Source: a virus. From it: DNA of 64,000 bases. The notes under the pieces were generated by a model. The model was not told the origin of the DNA, searched no databases, and worked only from the letters and a program-made list of their open reading frames with translations. The stretch covers positions 31,375-95,374 of the IMG/VR virus record IMGVR_UViG_3300036985_004568; one strand, written 5' to 3'. Shown in pieces: positions 43,312-52,222 of the stretch. Both the position numbers and the translations under genes were made by a program. Numbering within the stretch: the stretch's first letter is position 1; each line of letters opens with the position of its first letter.

Positions 43312-44757
43312 TTATCTCCTTCTTAGTATTGAAAACGATTTTAATTCCTTTAAGATCAAATTGGGGGTTAGGGCCTTTGTGCAAGGAGTAGTTCCTCCTG
43401 ACCTAATTGAACTAGCGCAGTCCTTCCAAGCAGTTGCATCTTTTACCATCTGCCTGTCATAACAGGGCTTACATTTAAGTGGGGGGTATATAGCCCTACA
43501 TAGTTCTTTATGGTGGGAAATACGTATATCTGGATCCACTGTAGTGAACATTACTAAGCAGGGCTTTTTAAAAGCCAACCCTACCCAATATATTCCAGTA
43601 TCCATTGATACTACTCCATCACAATTATATACTACTGAGGCCCACTCTCTCACAGTAAGTTTACCAGTTAAATTTATACTATTTGGCCTCTCAAGTAATT
43701 TCATTGGAGATTGGTCCATGATAATCACATTATAGCGCCCAGAACGATTTAACTTATTTAGGAGTTCGTCATAATATTCTTTTGGATAAGATCGCGCATC
43801 ACTTCCATTGGACATCAACCCTAATGCAATATTTATTTTATTTGGACGTATGTACTGTTCCCCATATTTAATTTCTTCATAGTTTAAATTTAAAACAGGA
43901 GTAAAGTCATTAATTTTAGTTATATCTATACGTAGTAATTCACAAAGTGAATCGATCCTACAGTTTAAGTTACGAGTTATTCTATAGTCCTCTAAATTAG
44001 TAGCTAATGTAAAGTGCCAAGTATAATCTGCGGGTTTGGGTAGATTGGCCAAATTATAACTCTTCATAGAACATAACTCATGATTAGTTGTAAATATATT
44101 ATTTATATAGGGATTTCCTTGTAATAGATCTGCTCCGGCTTTACGAGTTACATAATCTATCTTCCACCCATTTGAAGCTAAGTATTTTAAGGGGATAGTA
44201 GACATAAGTATATCCCCAAGCCCTCGATCAGAGCAATAAGACACTATATCGAATAAAAGAGTTCTACCCGTCGGTAAATTACTTGATGCGCGTAAAATTG
44301 GATCAACTTCTTTTAAAATATTATCTACTTGTGCCAATGAATCAAGTACTGGATCAATTAATTTACAATTAAAACTACTTAATTTAGTAAACTTATTAGC
44401 CAATTCTATTGTATCTGGACCTGAACCAAATGTTAAGTTAAACCTATGGTAATCCTCAAAAGCAGTATGGGTAAACCAGGCCCATTCTGCAACCACATAT
44501 ACTATAGCTGGATTAATAATAAGGTTCTCTGGTAAACTATCACAGAAATATACTATTCCAAAATTTCTTGCTATTAGTTCTTGTATAAAGCCACGTGGAA
44601 ATTTATCATTACTAATTATTGAACCAAATCCTAATGCCAAAAATAGTCCTTCTGGTTCAAATATGGTTGCAGAGTGAGACTTAGATAATTGATTTGGTTG
44701 TACTTTGGAGGCGTAATGGACAGTGTACTTTTCTGATATTAACTTAATCATCTTCAC
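43312..44757 (-). CDS. Glycosyltransferase family 9-like
   Basis: 481 residues. The C-terminal 300 show a GT-B layout: RGLGDILMSTIPLKYLASNG (acceptor-side start of heptosyltransferases), INIALGLMSNGSD, INLTGKLTVREWASVVYNCD and VVSMDTGIYWVGLAFKKPCL, the GT9 donor-site block. KPCY and CKPC-like cysteines follow. The first 150 residues are a less clear second domain. It lies between the capsid and connector genes, so it may glycosylate virion protein. Confidence 0.75.
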   Translation of the reverse strand: MKMIKLISEKYTVHYASKVQPNQLSKSHSATIFEPEGLFLALGFGSIISNDKFPRGFIQELIARNFGIVYFCDSLPENLIINPAIVYVVAEWAWFTHTAFEDYHRFNLTFGSGPDTIELANKFTKLSSFNCKLIDPVLDSLAQVDNILKEVDPILRASSNLPTGRTLLFDIVSYCSDRGLGDILMSTIPLKYLASNGWKIDYVTRKAGADLLQGNPYINNIFTTNHELCSMKSYNLANLPKPADYTWHFTLATNLEDYRITRNLNCRIDSLCELLRIDITKINDFTPVLNLNYEEIKYGEQYIRPNKINIALGLMSNGSDARSYPKEYYDELLNKLNRSGRYNVIIMDQSPMKLLERPNSINLTGKLTVREWASVVYNCDGVVSMDTGIYWVGLAFKKPCLVMFTTVDPDIRISHHKELCRAIYPPLKCKPCYDRQMVKDATAWKDCASSIRSGGTTPCTKALTPNLILKELKSFSILRRR

Positions 44758-44773
44758 TCTCTTTACATTAAAA

Positions 44774-44811
44774 TTAGGGCCGGAAAGACTTGTTAGCCCA
44801 ACCGGCCCTAA
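44774..44811 (-). terminator. Strong hairpin terminator after major capsid gene
   Basis: On the minus strand TTAGGGCCGG pairs perfectly with CCGGCCCTAA around an 18-base loop, followed by TTTTAATG. It lies in the 101-base gap between capsid and glycosyltransferase genes. It probably reduces transcription from the abundant capsid message into the downstream genes. Confidence 0.75.
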
Positions 44812-44858
44812 GTTACTTTCTACAAACTCTTACACAGTCTACAAAGGTTTCGTAATTC

Positions 44859-45824
44859 CTACGATCCCAATTTTTTGATTAAGGTCAAACCCACAGCTTT
44901 ATCAGCTGAGTTCTGCAATGACCATACGAAGTCAATGACTTCAGCCATGATCAGCAGGGTGGAGAACTGCTCTTCAATCAATTTCCGACGGAAGATTATG
45001 CTCCCTCTCTGACCCAACATAGCACCATCAGCGCGGGCTAAGATGGCACATTCGCCACTGTTCTTAGCTTCAAGCACGGATGATTCAACGATCTTTACAC
45101 CATGAATAAGGGGTAAAGAGCCGCTACGGGTAACGCCCTTTTCAGCCACATTATACGTTCCAACCTGAGCGATCTTATCAGATCTGCGCAGTTTGTTAGC
45201 AAATGTGTTGGATGCAAAAAGAACCAGCATGCCACGATCCTGACCATAAACGCCCTGGCCTTTAATAGCGTCAGAGATAATGTCTACGAGGTCATCAGAA
45301 TCCTCATATGTAACAGGAGTCTGGGCGCATTTTCCAGAAGCGTTGGCGATAGTATAAATACCATCGAACATATCAACGTAGGAGCCGGTTCCAGCTTCAA
45401 CACCGACCATCATGGCTCTCTCTTCGGCTCTTGCGAGGGTAAGAGTGAGGGACCTGCGAATATAATTCGCGAGATCAACACCAGCGGTGTCGAGGTCAGA
45501 GTCTAACAACTTGGTGAATGCTACTAACAACTGAGGTTCAAGAACGACTGATTTGGTAGCGAAACCAGTTTCAGTATTGCCAGTGCGGACATCAACTCCG
45601 TAGGCAACTTTGTACGCGTTAACATCATCACCAAACAGAATGCGGGGAACGCTCAAAGAACGTCCGGCAACATTCAGGGTCTGGCAGTAAGCTCTCATGA
45701 TGTTGGCTTCAACCAACTCTTCAATGATCTTGCTTGATACTTCCTTAGGCAGAAAATCGTTAGCCGCGGACACATTATCCGGGATTGCACCAAGGTTGCT
45801 TCCTTTTAAAATATCGAATTCCAT
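44859..45824 (-). CDS. Major capsid protein (HK97 fold)
   Basis: 321 residues. FLPKEVSSKIIEELVEANIM, then RSLSVPRILFG, TKLLDSDLDTAGVDLANYIR, and GVKIVESSVLEAKNSGECAI follow the HK97-fold major capsid (Phage_capsid-type) pattern. It lies downstream of the protease-scaffold gene and before a strong terminator. Base composition is visibly higher in G/C than in neighbouring genes (35 of 60 bases at 45001-45060), consistent with codon selection for high expression. Confidence 0.88.
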   Translation of the reverse strand: MEFDILKGSNLGAIPDNVSAANDFLPKEVSSKIIEELVEANIMRAYCQTLNVAGRSLSVPRILFGDDVNAYKVAYGVDVRTGNTETGFATKSVVLEPQLLVAFTKLLDSDLDTAGVDLANYIRRSLTLTLARAEERAMMVGVEAGTGSYVDMFDGIYTIANASGKCAQTPVTYEDSDDLVDIISDAIKGQGVYGQDRGMLVLFASNTFANKLRRSDKIAQVGTYNVAEKGVTRSGSLPLIHGVKIVESSVLEAKNSGECAILARADGAMLGQRGSIIFRRKLIEEQFSTLLIMAEVIDFVWSLQNSADKAVGLTLIKKLGS

Positions 45825-45848
45825 CTGTTCCTCCTGTTTTTGTTTAAC

Positions 45849-47168
45849 TTATTTTCCCTTAAGGACTTTTAAAAATCCTTGCTCGGGGGTGATTTCCACT
45901 TTTTTCTCTAAGACCGGCACCACGACCTCATTCACTGCTAAGGGGGTGCTCTTAGAGGGATCAATAACTACCTCTTTTACCTTAGCCTGTAAAGCGCCTA
46001 GATCCTTTGTAATTTGATCCAGTTGTTCTTTGATTGGAGCTTGATTTGCCTTTTCGATCTTCAATCCGTCTACTTCGGCGTTGAGGGAAGTAATCATAGC
46101 TTCTTTCTCATCCAACTGTTTCTGATACTCGGCTCTAATTGCCTTAAGTTCTTCCTCTGTATATGTTCTAACGGTGTGTTGAGCAACCGTTTCGGTTGAT
46201 TTCATTCCATTAGCTTCGGTTACTGTAACATCATTGGAGATAACTTCCTGTTTTACTGCATGTGCTTCATTATCTATAGTTGTAACTATAACGGCCGCAT
46301 GCTCTTCTGTTATAACCATGGGCTCAGCAGGAATAGTTACTTCTGCAGATTTAACTTCCTCCACAGGTGCAGCGGGAGTTTCAATTATAACGGGGGCTTC
46401 TTCCTTAATAACTACTATTGGGGCCTCAATTATAACCTCTTCTTTGTTAATAACCTCTAATTTAGGCTCTTCTACTGCAGGTACCTCAATCTTAGTATCT
46501 TTAGTCTTCTCCATTTCACACTCCATCTCTTTTTTAGTGCCAGGTTGTACAGTCACTGGCTTGGGCAATGAGTCATCTTTAACATTATCAGGAATCTGCC
46601 CTAAGTTTTCAATTTTAAATATATCCTCTGTTTCCACAACGTCTTGCAACGCTTTAGTAAGTGATTTATGTGCAAACTCAGCCCTACAATTAGCGGGTAA
46701 CCCTACCACGGATACCTCAAATAGTTCCATTGAAGAGATTACATTGACTGGAGCTGAAGGTTTATTCTTTAAATAGGGGAACCGGTGAAGCGCCTCTGTA
46801 GGAGAAACTCTTTCCCCAGCGGTAAGCCTGCCCCCAATGGAGAATTTGCTTATGATCCCCTCTTCTATCTTTTTACGTAACTCCTCTTCCCACTGGGAGA
46901 TATAGATCTTAACCCAAAGTCCCTGGCTATCAACTTTTGCATCATCTAACCGTCCAATAGCCCGATTATAGTCGTGATTAAAAAATACGGTGTTTCCAAA
47001 CTCTAAGAGGCCAATTGCGGCGTCTTTAAGGGCGTCTAGGACGATTATATCTCCCTGGCGATCAAGGTCCTTAGTAGCAGCATAGCCCTCAATATAAAAG
47101 CCTTTGCCCTCATGCCCGGACTTTACGATATCTAAGCTAAAATAAAAATCATTCTTTAGAATCTGCAT
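45849..47168 (-). CDS. Prohead protease fused to scaffold domain
   Basis: 439 residues. Residues 1-165 are an HK97-type prohead protease: GYAATKDLDRQGDII, FFNHDYNRAIGRL (catalytic His region) and ISKFSIGGRL (catalytic Ser region). Residues 195-310 are low-complexity Val/Glu/Ile/Pro-rich, then a coiled coil (EEELKAIRAEYQKQLDEKEA) and an end typical of a scaffold (delta) domain. It shapes and matures the prohead. Confidence 0.85.
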   Translation of the reverse strand: MQILKNDFYFSLDIVKSGHEGKGFYIEGYAATKDLDRQGDIIVLDALKDAAIGLLEFGNTVFFNHDYNRAIGRLDDAKVDSQGLWVKIYISQWEEELRKKIEEGIISKFSIGGRLTAGERVSPTEALHRFPYLKNKPSAPVNVISSMELFEVSVVGLPANCRAEFAHKSLTKALQDVVETEDIFKIENLGQIPDNVKDDSLPKPVTVQPGTKKEMECEMEKTKDTKIEVPAVEEPKLEVINKEEVIIEAPIVVIKEEAPVIIETPAAPVEEVKSAEVTIPAEPMVITEEHAAVIVTTIDNEAHAVKQEVISNDVTVTEANGMKSTETVAQHTVRTYTEEELKAIRAEYQKQLDEKEAMITSLNAEVDGLKIEKANQAPIKEQLDQITKDLGALQAKVKEVVIDPSKSTPLAVNEVVVPVLEKKVEITPEQGFLKVLKGK

Positions 47169-47188
47169 AGGATATTACCTTTCTAATA

Positions 47189-47196
47189 ATTGAAAA
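47189..47196 (-). promoter_or_regulatory. TTTTCAAT leader element upstream of prohead protease
   Basis: GTGTTTTCAAT on the minus strand, about 20 bases before the protease ATG, in a 61-base gap. Shares the TTTTCAAT core with the other leaders. Confidence 0.4.
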
Positions 47197-47229
47197 CACC
47201 ATCAAATCATTAAAGTTACAACTTTTTAT

Positions 47230-47472
47230 TTAAACTATGGGATTTAGGTACTCCCTAGCTGCCTGCCTAGTTGTTATCTGGGCCAATTCTTCAGTACTAA
47301 ATAGCGCTTGTTCTGGATTATCAATCACCCACTGTTGGAGTAACTTTTCCATTAGCTTAAATAATTTATAATCAGTTGCTCCTAATAATTGATGGTTACT
47401 ATCACAGTTATGTATGTCTTCATTTCCAATAAAAGTCTTACCACATTTTGTGCATATTCCTTTATCTTCCAT
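47230..47472 (-). CDS. Small zinc-finger protein
   Basis: 80 residues. CTKCGKTFIGNEDIHNC at the N-terminus is a C2HC-type knuckle, followed by two helices (YKLFKLMEKLLQQWV, TTRQAAREYL). It precedes the head genes. Function unknown. Confidence 0.6.
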   Translation of the reverse strand: MEDKGICTKCGKTFIGNEDIHNCDSNHQLLGATDYKLFKLMEKLLQQWVIDNPEQALFSTEELAQITTRQAAREYLNPIV

Positions 47473-47481
47473 AATATCTCC

Positions 47482-49107
47482 TTATATTTTCTTTTTCAAA
47501 CACCACAACTCAAAATGGGTTCCAATTCCCCAGCCATTTGCTACCTGGGAGTCTATCAAAATTGAAGTAATGTTGTCAGCTGTATTAGTCCACACTTCAC
47601 CCCTTAAGAATCCTCCATCTATTGTAGTGCCATTTATATCACAAAAACCTTCAAATATTCCAGTCCTAAGATAACCAGACTTGGCGAATATTAGACCACT
47701 ACACATCCAGAGATTTCCAGCAGAGCCAGTTCCATAACCTAAAAGATAAAATCCACCATTACCAACTTGCCTTCCGGCGGAAACAGTAGTATTTTGCCAT
47801 CTTAATCTCTGTCCACCATAATTGCTTCCGTTAGTGTCCCCATTTGGCGATATCAAAGGAGCTGTGCTGTTAGCACCTATTACATTCCTAATAATAAGTT
47901 CATAAATGGTATCTACATCCCCATTCAACCCAGTTATATTTACGGATTGGGCAGCGGCAGCCAAGGTGTTGTCGTATATCTTCTGCATCACTCCGCAGTT
48001 GATATTGCCTATGACATTTAATTTACCTGTCTTCAGACCTGTGGTGGCTGCTAAACCAGTCAAGGTTTTCTTGAATAAGAGGAGCTGGGTGCCGACACCA
48101 AGACCGTTGGCATTGTCCGCCGTTAAAACAATTTGCGTTATGTTATCTGCAGTATTATTCCACGAACATCCCCACATATTTATTCTATTAACTGTCGTTG
48201 TAGCAATGTAATCTGCTGATTTTCTTATTGCTGTTCTTACATAACCTGATTTAGCGTATATGATGACATCTGATAAGCAATTAGGACCAGTGGTAGTTCC
48301 CATATTGCCAATAGTAAAACTGTTAAGAACCCCACGATAAGCAGATGCAGTAGTATCTATAGCCCTTAGATATTGAATACCATAATTTGCACCAGTATCA
48401 GTGTTAAAGGTTAAGTTTATGCCTCCATCACCTGTAGCGGTAACTACTCTACTTACCAATCTATACTCCTCATCCACATCTCCGTTAAGTCCTGAAAATG
48501 TGTGTGCTGTTTGTGCTCCATTTACATAAATTTTAAAATATAATTGATCTGTATCAAAAATATTGTTCCAAGTTCCATCTGTTCTATATCCTAACGCACC
48601 AAGGGTATAGTTAGAATCAATATTAGAGCCGGAGATATTCCAAAAGTTATTAGTTGTTTGTGTGTCACAAGTAATTACAATCCAGTATCTTGTTCCTATG
48701 GTTAAATAAAATGGAATAGCAAAAGTTCCTTTAATAATAGTATTTGTTCCAGGTGGAGTTACTACTATAGAAGCATTTGCATTGGCAAGTGTTCCAGATG
48801 GTTTTCCTAATCCACCACTTCCATCATCAGTTTCAATTCTTAAAGTCCAGTTTCCACTTGGAGTTCCAGTTTTAGCATTCCCCTCTCTCACTTCAACCGC
48901 AGTAATCAAGGATGCAGTTGCTATAAAGGCTTGACCTTTATTTACTTGTTGTCCAGTTGGACTTTTTCCAATATTATATACTCCGTATGATGCTGATGTC
49001 TGTTGAACATCAACAGTTTGAGCAATAATAATTTTCTCTTCCACCAACTGATAACCACCGAAGTATAAGTTAGCCAGTGAGGCTTGATTAAGGCTGCCGA
49101 TATCCAT
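47482..49107 (-). CDS. Appendage protein with two repeat modules
   Basis: 541 residues. An N-terminal beta-sandwich (residues 25-200, GNWTLRIETDDGSGGLG) precedes two copies of a roughly 150-residue module. The module shows SGLNGDVDEEYRLVSRVV, AKSGYVRTAI and SWNNTADNITQIVL in copy 1 and TGLNGDVDTIYELIIRNV, AKSGYLRTGI and WTNTADNITSILI in copy 2. A third copy ends the neighbouring protein at 49107. Probably a virion surface or receptor-binding protein. Confidence 0.68.
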   Translation of the reverse strand: MDIGSLNQASLANLYFGGYQLVEEKIIIAQTVDVQQTSASYGVYNIGKSPTGQQVNKGQAFIATASLITAVEVREGNAKTGTPSGNWTLRIETDDGSGGLGKPSGTLANANASIVVTPPGTNTIIKGTFAIPFYLTIGTRYWIVITCDTQTTNNFWNISGSNIDSNYTLGALGYRTDGTWNNIFDTDQLYFKIYVNGAQTAHTFSGLNGDVDEEYRLVSRVVTATGDGGINLTFNTDTGANYGIQYLRAIDTTASAYRGVLNSFTIGNMGTTTGPNCLSDVIIYAKSGYVRTAIRKSADYIATTTVNRINMWGCSWNNTADNITQIVLTADNANGLGVGTQLLLFKKTLTGLAATTGLKTGKLNVIGNINCGVMQKIYDNTLAAAAQSVNITGLNGDVDTIYELIIRNVIGANSTAPLISPNGDTNGSNYGGQRLRWQNTTVSAGRQVGNGGFYLLGYGTGSAGNLWMCSGLIFAKSGYLRTGIFEGFCDINGTTIDGGFLRGEVWTNTADNITSILIDSQVANGWGIGTHFELWCLKKKI

Positions 49108-50729
49108 TATGAAATCCTCCTGAATAGGTCAATCTGGGTGCCGATGCCAAGACCACCTACTTTGTCCGATAGTATTACAAAACTCGTGATATTATCAGCA
49201 GTATTATTCCAAGACCAACCATTTAGGAGTAATCTCGTTACGGTAGTAGTCACTACTGTATTCATATTGCTACCGAGTGCAGTTCTTACGAGTCCAGACT
49301 TGGCGTATATTGCAATGTTAGCCATACTTATGCCGCCACCTGCATCAGCACAAGCACCTATATAAATCTGGTCATAGACCCCTCTATAAGCAGCAACTAC
49401 GGTATCTATTGCTCGTGTCCATTGAACTCCATAATTTGAACCAGTATCATTATTAAATCTTAATCCATATGCACAATCGTTTGCTCCATTTACTATCCTT
49501 GCTTTAAGCATATACTCAACATCTGTATCTCCGTTGAGGCAGTAATTGTATATGTTTGTGCTTGAGGTCTGGGGAACGCTTGTTCCTTCAACACACATGG
49601 CTCCGTCAAAGTAGGAGGTTGTAGAGTTAGTTGGTATATAGCAAAATACTCCAACCTGAGTAGCAGAAGCTCCGATAGTAGCCGTAACAGTTAGCAACTC
49701 AAACCCTGCTCCCACAACTGCTGAACTCAAAGTTGTGTCTACTCCATCAGATATTCCTATCTTTGTGCCAGCCGTTTTTACAAGACAACTAAATGTTATT
49801 TTTCTCCCCTTCCAATAAGCTATACCTTTTGCGGTATGGAAAAGTTGATAAATAGAAGCACTCGAACTATCAGATACAACTTTGGCAGAGTATGTTCCAA
49901 TCTTAATCTCTGTTCCTTCTCTTGCTACAGTTGAGCCAGTTCCTGTAATCGTCCACCCATCAGGAGCAGCACTCGAACCAGCAGACCAAGTTTCAAAATC
50001 TGAGTTCTGGAGAAGATTTCCACCAAGACCTGAGATGGTAAGGGAGGTTTGTGCTGCTCTTACTTGTCCTGATTGGAGAACAGTAAAATCGGAACCTGCT
50101 TTAAACCAATTTATATATGCCACAATTTGAGCAGTTGTCCTATATGCTTGAAAAGAAACTGTTCCACTAGCAGTGGCACTTGCTAATGAACAATCTATAT
50201 TAGACCCCACTAAACCCCCATTCAAGTAAACATCAACTCTTGCCGTAGTCCAATTAACATCAAAAGTCCACTCTTGCCAAACATCTTGTGCTGTTAAATT
50301 AGCACCTACTTCTACATTTGTTCCAGAATTATAAATATACAAACCATCACTATAGAAACTAGCCACCAACCGATAAGTTCCATTATGACACTGCAGTTCA
50401 AATAAATCACTATTGGCAGCAGTTCCAACTGAATCTAAATAAATTGATATAGAGAATACTGACCTTGCCCCAAATGTTCCTATATCTTGATTTCTGTTAG
50501 CGTATCCTCCATTAGTTCCACCACTATCTAGTTTCATACAAGATTTGCTATCAAAAGTTTCTTGAGTAGACACGCCTGTTCCTGCATCTCCGTCAGTCCA
50601 GTCGGTAATAACTGCCATATCTTCATCATCTATATCCGCATTGGAAATAGCATTAGCAACAGTAGTGCTGTATATCCTCTGCCAGACATCGTTGAGTGAG
50701 CCTAATACCCTAAGATTTCCTGTTTTCAT
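49107..50729 (-). CDS. Appendage protein with LamG-like and repeat modules
   Basis: 540 residues. N-terminal beta sandwich (about 60-220: KSCMKLDSGGTNGGYANRNQ, YINWFKAGSDF) resembles a concanavalin/LamG-like domain. A second carbohydrate-binding-like domain follows (FETWSAGSSAAPDGWTITGT). The last 150 residues are the module shared with the protein at 47482 (YCLNGDTDVEYMLKARIV, SWNNTADNIT). Likely sugar-binding virion protein. Confidence 0.7.
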   Translation of the reverse strand: MKTGNLRVLGSLNDVWQRIYSTTVANAISNADIDDEDMAVITDWTDGDAGTGVSTQETFDSKSCMKLDSGGTNGGYANRNQDIGTFGARSVFSISIYLDSVGTAANSDLFELQCHNGTYRLVASFYSDGLYIYNSGTNVEVGANLTAQDVWQEWTFDVNWTTARVDVYLNGGLVGSNIDCSLASATASGTVSFQAYRTTAQIVAYINWFKAGSDFTVLQSGQVRAAQTSLTISGLGGNLLQNSDFETWSAGSSAAPDGWTITGTGSTVAREGTEIKIGTYSAKVVSDSSSASIYQLFHTAKGIAYWKGRKITFSCLVKTAGTKIGISDGVDTTLSSAVVGAGFELLTVTATIGASATQVGVFCYIPTNSTTSYFDGAMCVEGTSVPQTSSTNIYNYCLNGDTDVEYMLKARIVNGANDCAYGLRFNNDTGSNYGVQWTRAIDTVVAAYRGVYDQIYIGACADAGGGISMANIAIYAKSGLVRTALGSNMNTVVTTTVTRLLLNGWSWNNTADNITSFVILSDKVGGLGIGTQIDLFRRIS

Positions 50730-50732
50730 GGT

Positions 50733-51191
50733 TTACACCTGATATATATAACCCCAGGTTCCAGTTAAGGTTCCCCAGGAAGTTAAATCTACTATCACTG
50801 TATTTGTTGCTCCTGTAATACTATCTGGAATTATAACTTGATTATTATTATCAAAAATAGTTATAAGAATACAATAAGGGGCTGCCAATGCTTTACTATG
50901 CGTAATAGTTAATACTCCTGCACTTAAAGTGGCATTGGTAAATGTTCCTCTAGTTGCAGCAGCTCCTACTTGTTCTTCAGTTCCAGCACTGTCTAATTTA
51001 TAAAGTTTAGAATCAGACTTAAAATAAAGTTTGTTTGTTCCCGAAGAAGGATTAGCCGGGGTTGTAATCTGGGTGCAAATCATTGCACCTAATACATTGA
51101 TTGTCTTGAAGAATGCAGAAAGCCAGTTCTTAGCACTGGTTCCTATATTTCCCTCTCCGTCCGAACGTGGAACTATATTTCTAGTACTCAT
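50733..51191 (-). CDS. Tail fibre-type protein
   Basis: 152 residues. NIVPRSDGEGNIGTSAKNWL is the start motif seen on many phage fibres and appendages. The C-terminus is beta-rich (APYCILITIFDNNNQVIIPD). Part of the modular surface cassette. It may attach to another fibre. Confidence 0.65.
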   Translation of the reverse strand: MSTRNIVPRSDGEGNIGTSAKNWLSAFFKTINVLGAMICTQITTPANPSSGTNKLYFKSDSKLYKLDSAGTEEQVGAAATRGTFTNATLSAGVLTITHSKALAAPYCILITIFDNNNQVIIPDSITGATNTVIVDLTSWGTLTGTWGYIYQV

Positions 51192-51228
51192 TTTAGTGCT
51201 CCTTAAATTACGCGCATAATAGAGCTAG

Positions 51229-51780
51229 TTATGCTTTTGGTTGAATATCAGAATTACTATCTAACTCATATACATCATCTATTGCTCCCGAAGAATTAGG
51301 TTCGAGATCCCCATTCATATCAATATCAAACAGACCTGATTGCCCAAGTCCATTCCAATCTTCACTATCCCCACCATTACTTATTTGCCATATTAAAAGA
51401 TCAGCATTATATCTTATTGCTGGACAATAAGTCTGGTTAGTTCTAGCTATAATAGACTTATCATTTAATAAGCCATCTCCAAAATAAAAATTATTATCTG
51501 CAGATTTAGGTATTTCTGTCCAAACTGCTCCAGTATAAATATAAAGTTTATCTATGTCTTCTACCCATAGTACTATGCCTTCTGCTTTTACTTTATATTC
51601 CCAAATAGTTCCTGTATAAGTTGCAATATCTAATATATGAGTGGCCCATACTCCAGTAGCATTACTAGGAATTAAATACCTATGCCCTTTTAATGGTGTG
51701 GTAGGCACATCAGTGGATGCGCTCTTTACTGGAGCCTGCCAAACAAAACTATCTAATGTTGGTACCTTATAATCGGCCAT
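51229..51780 (-). CDS. DUF2793-like fibre protein
   Basis: 183 residues. PLKGHRYLIPSNATGVWATH, WEYKVKAEGIVLWVED and LYIYTGAVWTEIP match the DUF2793-type phage domain (G.ryiv...atG.w....... .W.....~G..~....~~..~~y..~~W). The same domain starts the collagen-like fibre at 52223. An acidic Asp/Ser-rich tail follows. Confidence 0.68.
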   Translation of the reverse strand: MADYKVPTLDSFVWQAPVKSASTDVPTTPLKGHRYLIPSNATGVWATHILDIATYTGTIWEYKVKAEGIVLWVEDIDKLYIYTGAVWTEIPKSADNNFYFGDGLLNDKSIIARTNQTYCPAIRYNADLLIWQISNGGDSEDWNGLGQSGLFDIDMNGDLEPNSSGAIDDVYELDSNSDIQPKA

Positions 51781-51805
51781 TCTTCTAACCTTTAATTATA
51801 AAACT

Positions 51806-52156
51806 TTATTTCCATGCTTCAGGAATATAAGCAGCATTACTAAATCTTGCCGCAACTTGCCATCCAGAGAAGCAGTCAGTTTTTATAGGAGTTGCTGTTC
51901 CAAAATCATAATTCCATAGGTCCGGCGCTTCTCCTTGTATTCCAGTCCAATCAGCATTATCATGGAAACAATTTGTAAAAATAACTTCTTGATTTAAAAA
52001 TCTTGTATCTTCAGCTCCATCACCCCAATTTATAGTAAAATTATAAGTACCGTCTTCGTGTAAGGGTAAAGTAAATTTATAATCATCTACTGGGGTAATA
52101 TATAATTTTATTCTGTTTGTACTTGGGTCTATTTTGGTAGGTAATGGACTAGCCAC
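51806..52156 (-). CDS. Short DUF285-like appendage protein lacking its repeats
   Basis: 116 residues. NFTINWGDGAEDTRFLNQEV joins the head of the 26939 protein (FTVNWGDGTSD) directly to its tail (TRFLNKSVKFTECF, later QGEAPAIWN versus QGEAPDLWN). It therefore looks like that protein with the leucine-rich middle deleted. Could be a cassette remnant or a short variant in use. Confidence 0.65.
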   Translation of the reverse strand: MASPLPTKIDPSTNRIKLYITPVDDYKFTLPLHEDGTYNFTINWGDGAEDTRFLNQEVIFTNCFHDNADWTGIQGEAPDLWNYDFGTATPIKTDCFSGWQVAARFSNAAYIPEAWK

Positions 52157-52174
52157 ATTAACTCCTATAGTAAA

Positions 52175-52206
52175 TAGGGAGAAGCTCTATGAAGAGCCCC
52201 TCCCTA
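52175..52206 (-). terminator. Hairpin terminator after collagen-like fibre gene
   Basis: A 14-base stem TAGGGAGGGGCTCT/AGAGCTTCTCCCTA with a 4-base loop in the minus-strand sense. The two non-Watson-Crick positions are G-U pairs only on the minus-strand RNA, which fixes its direction. It lies between the fibre stop and the next gene, followed by TTTAC. Confidence 0.65.
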
Positions 52207-52222
52207 AGTTATTTTACTTAAC

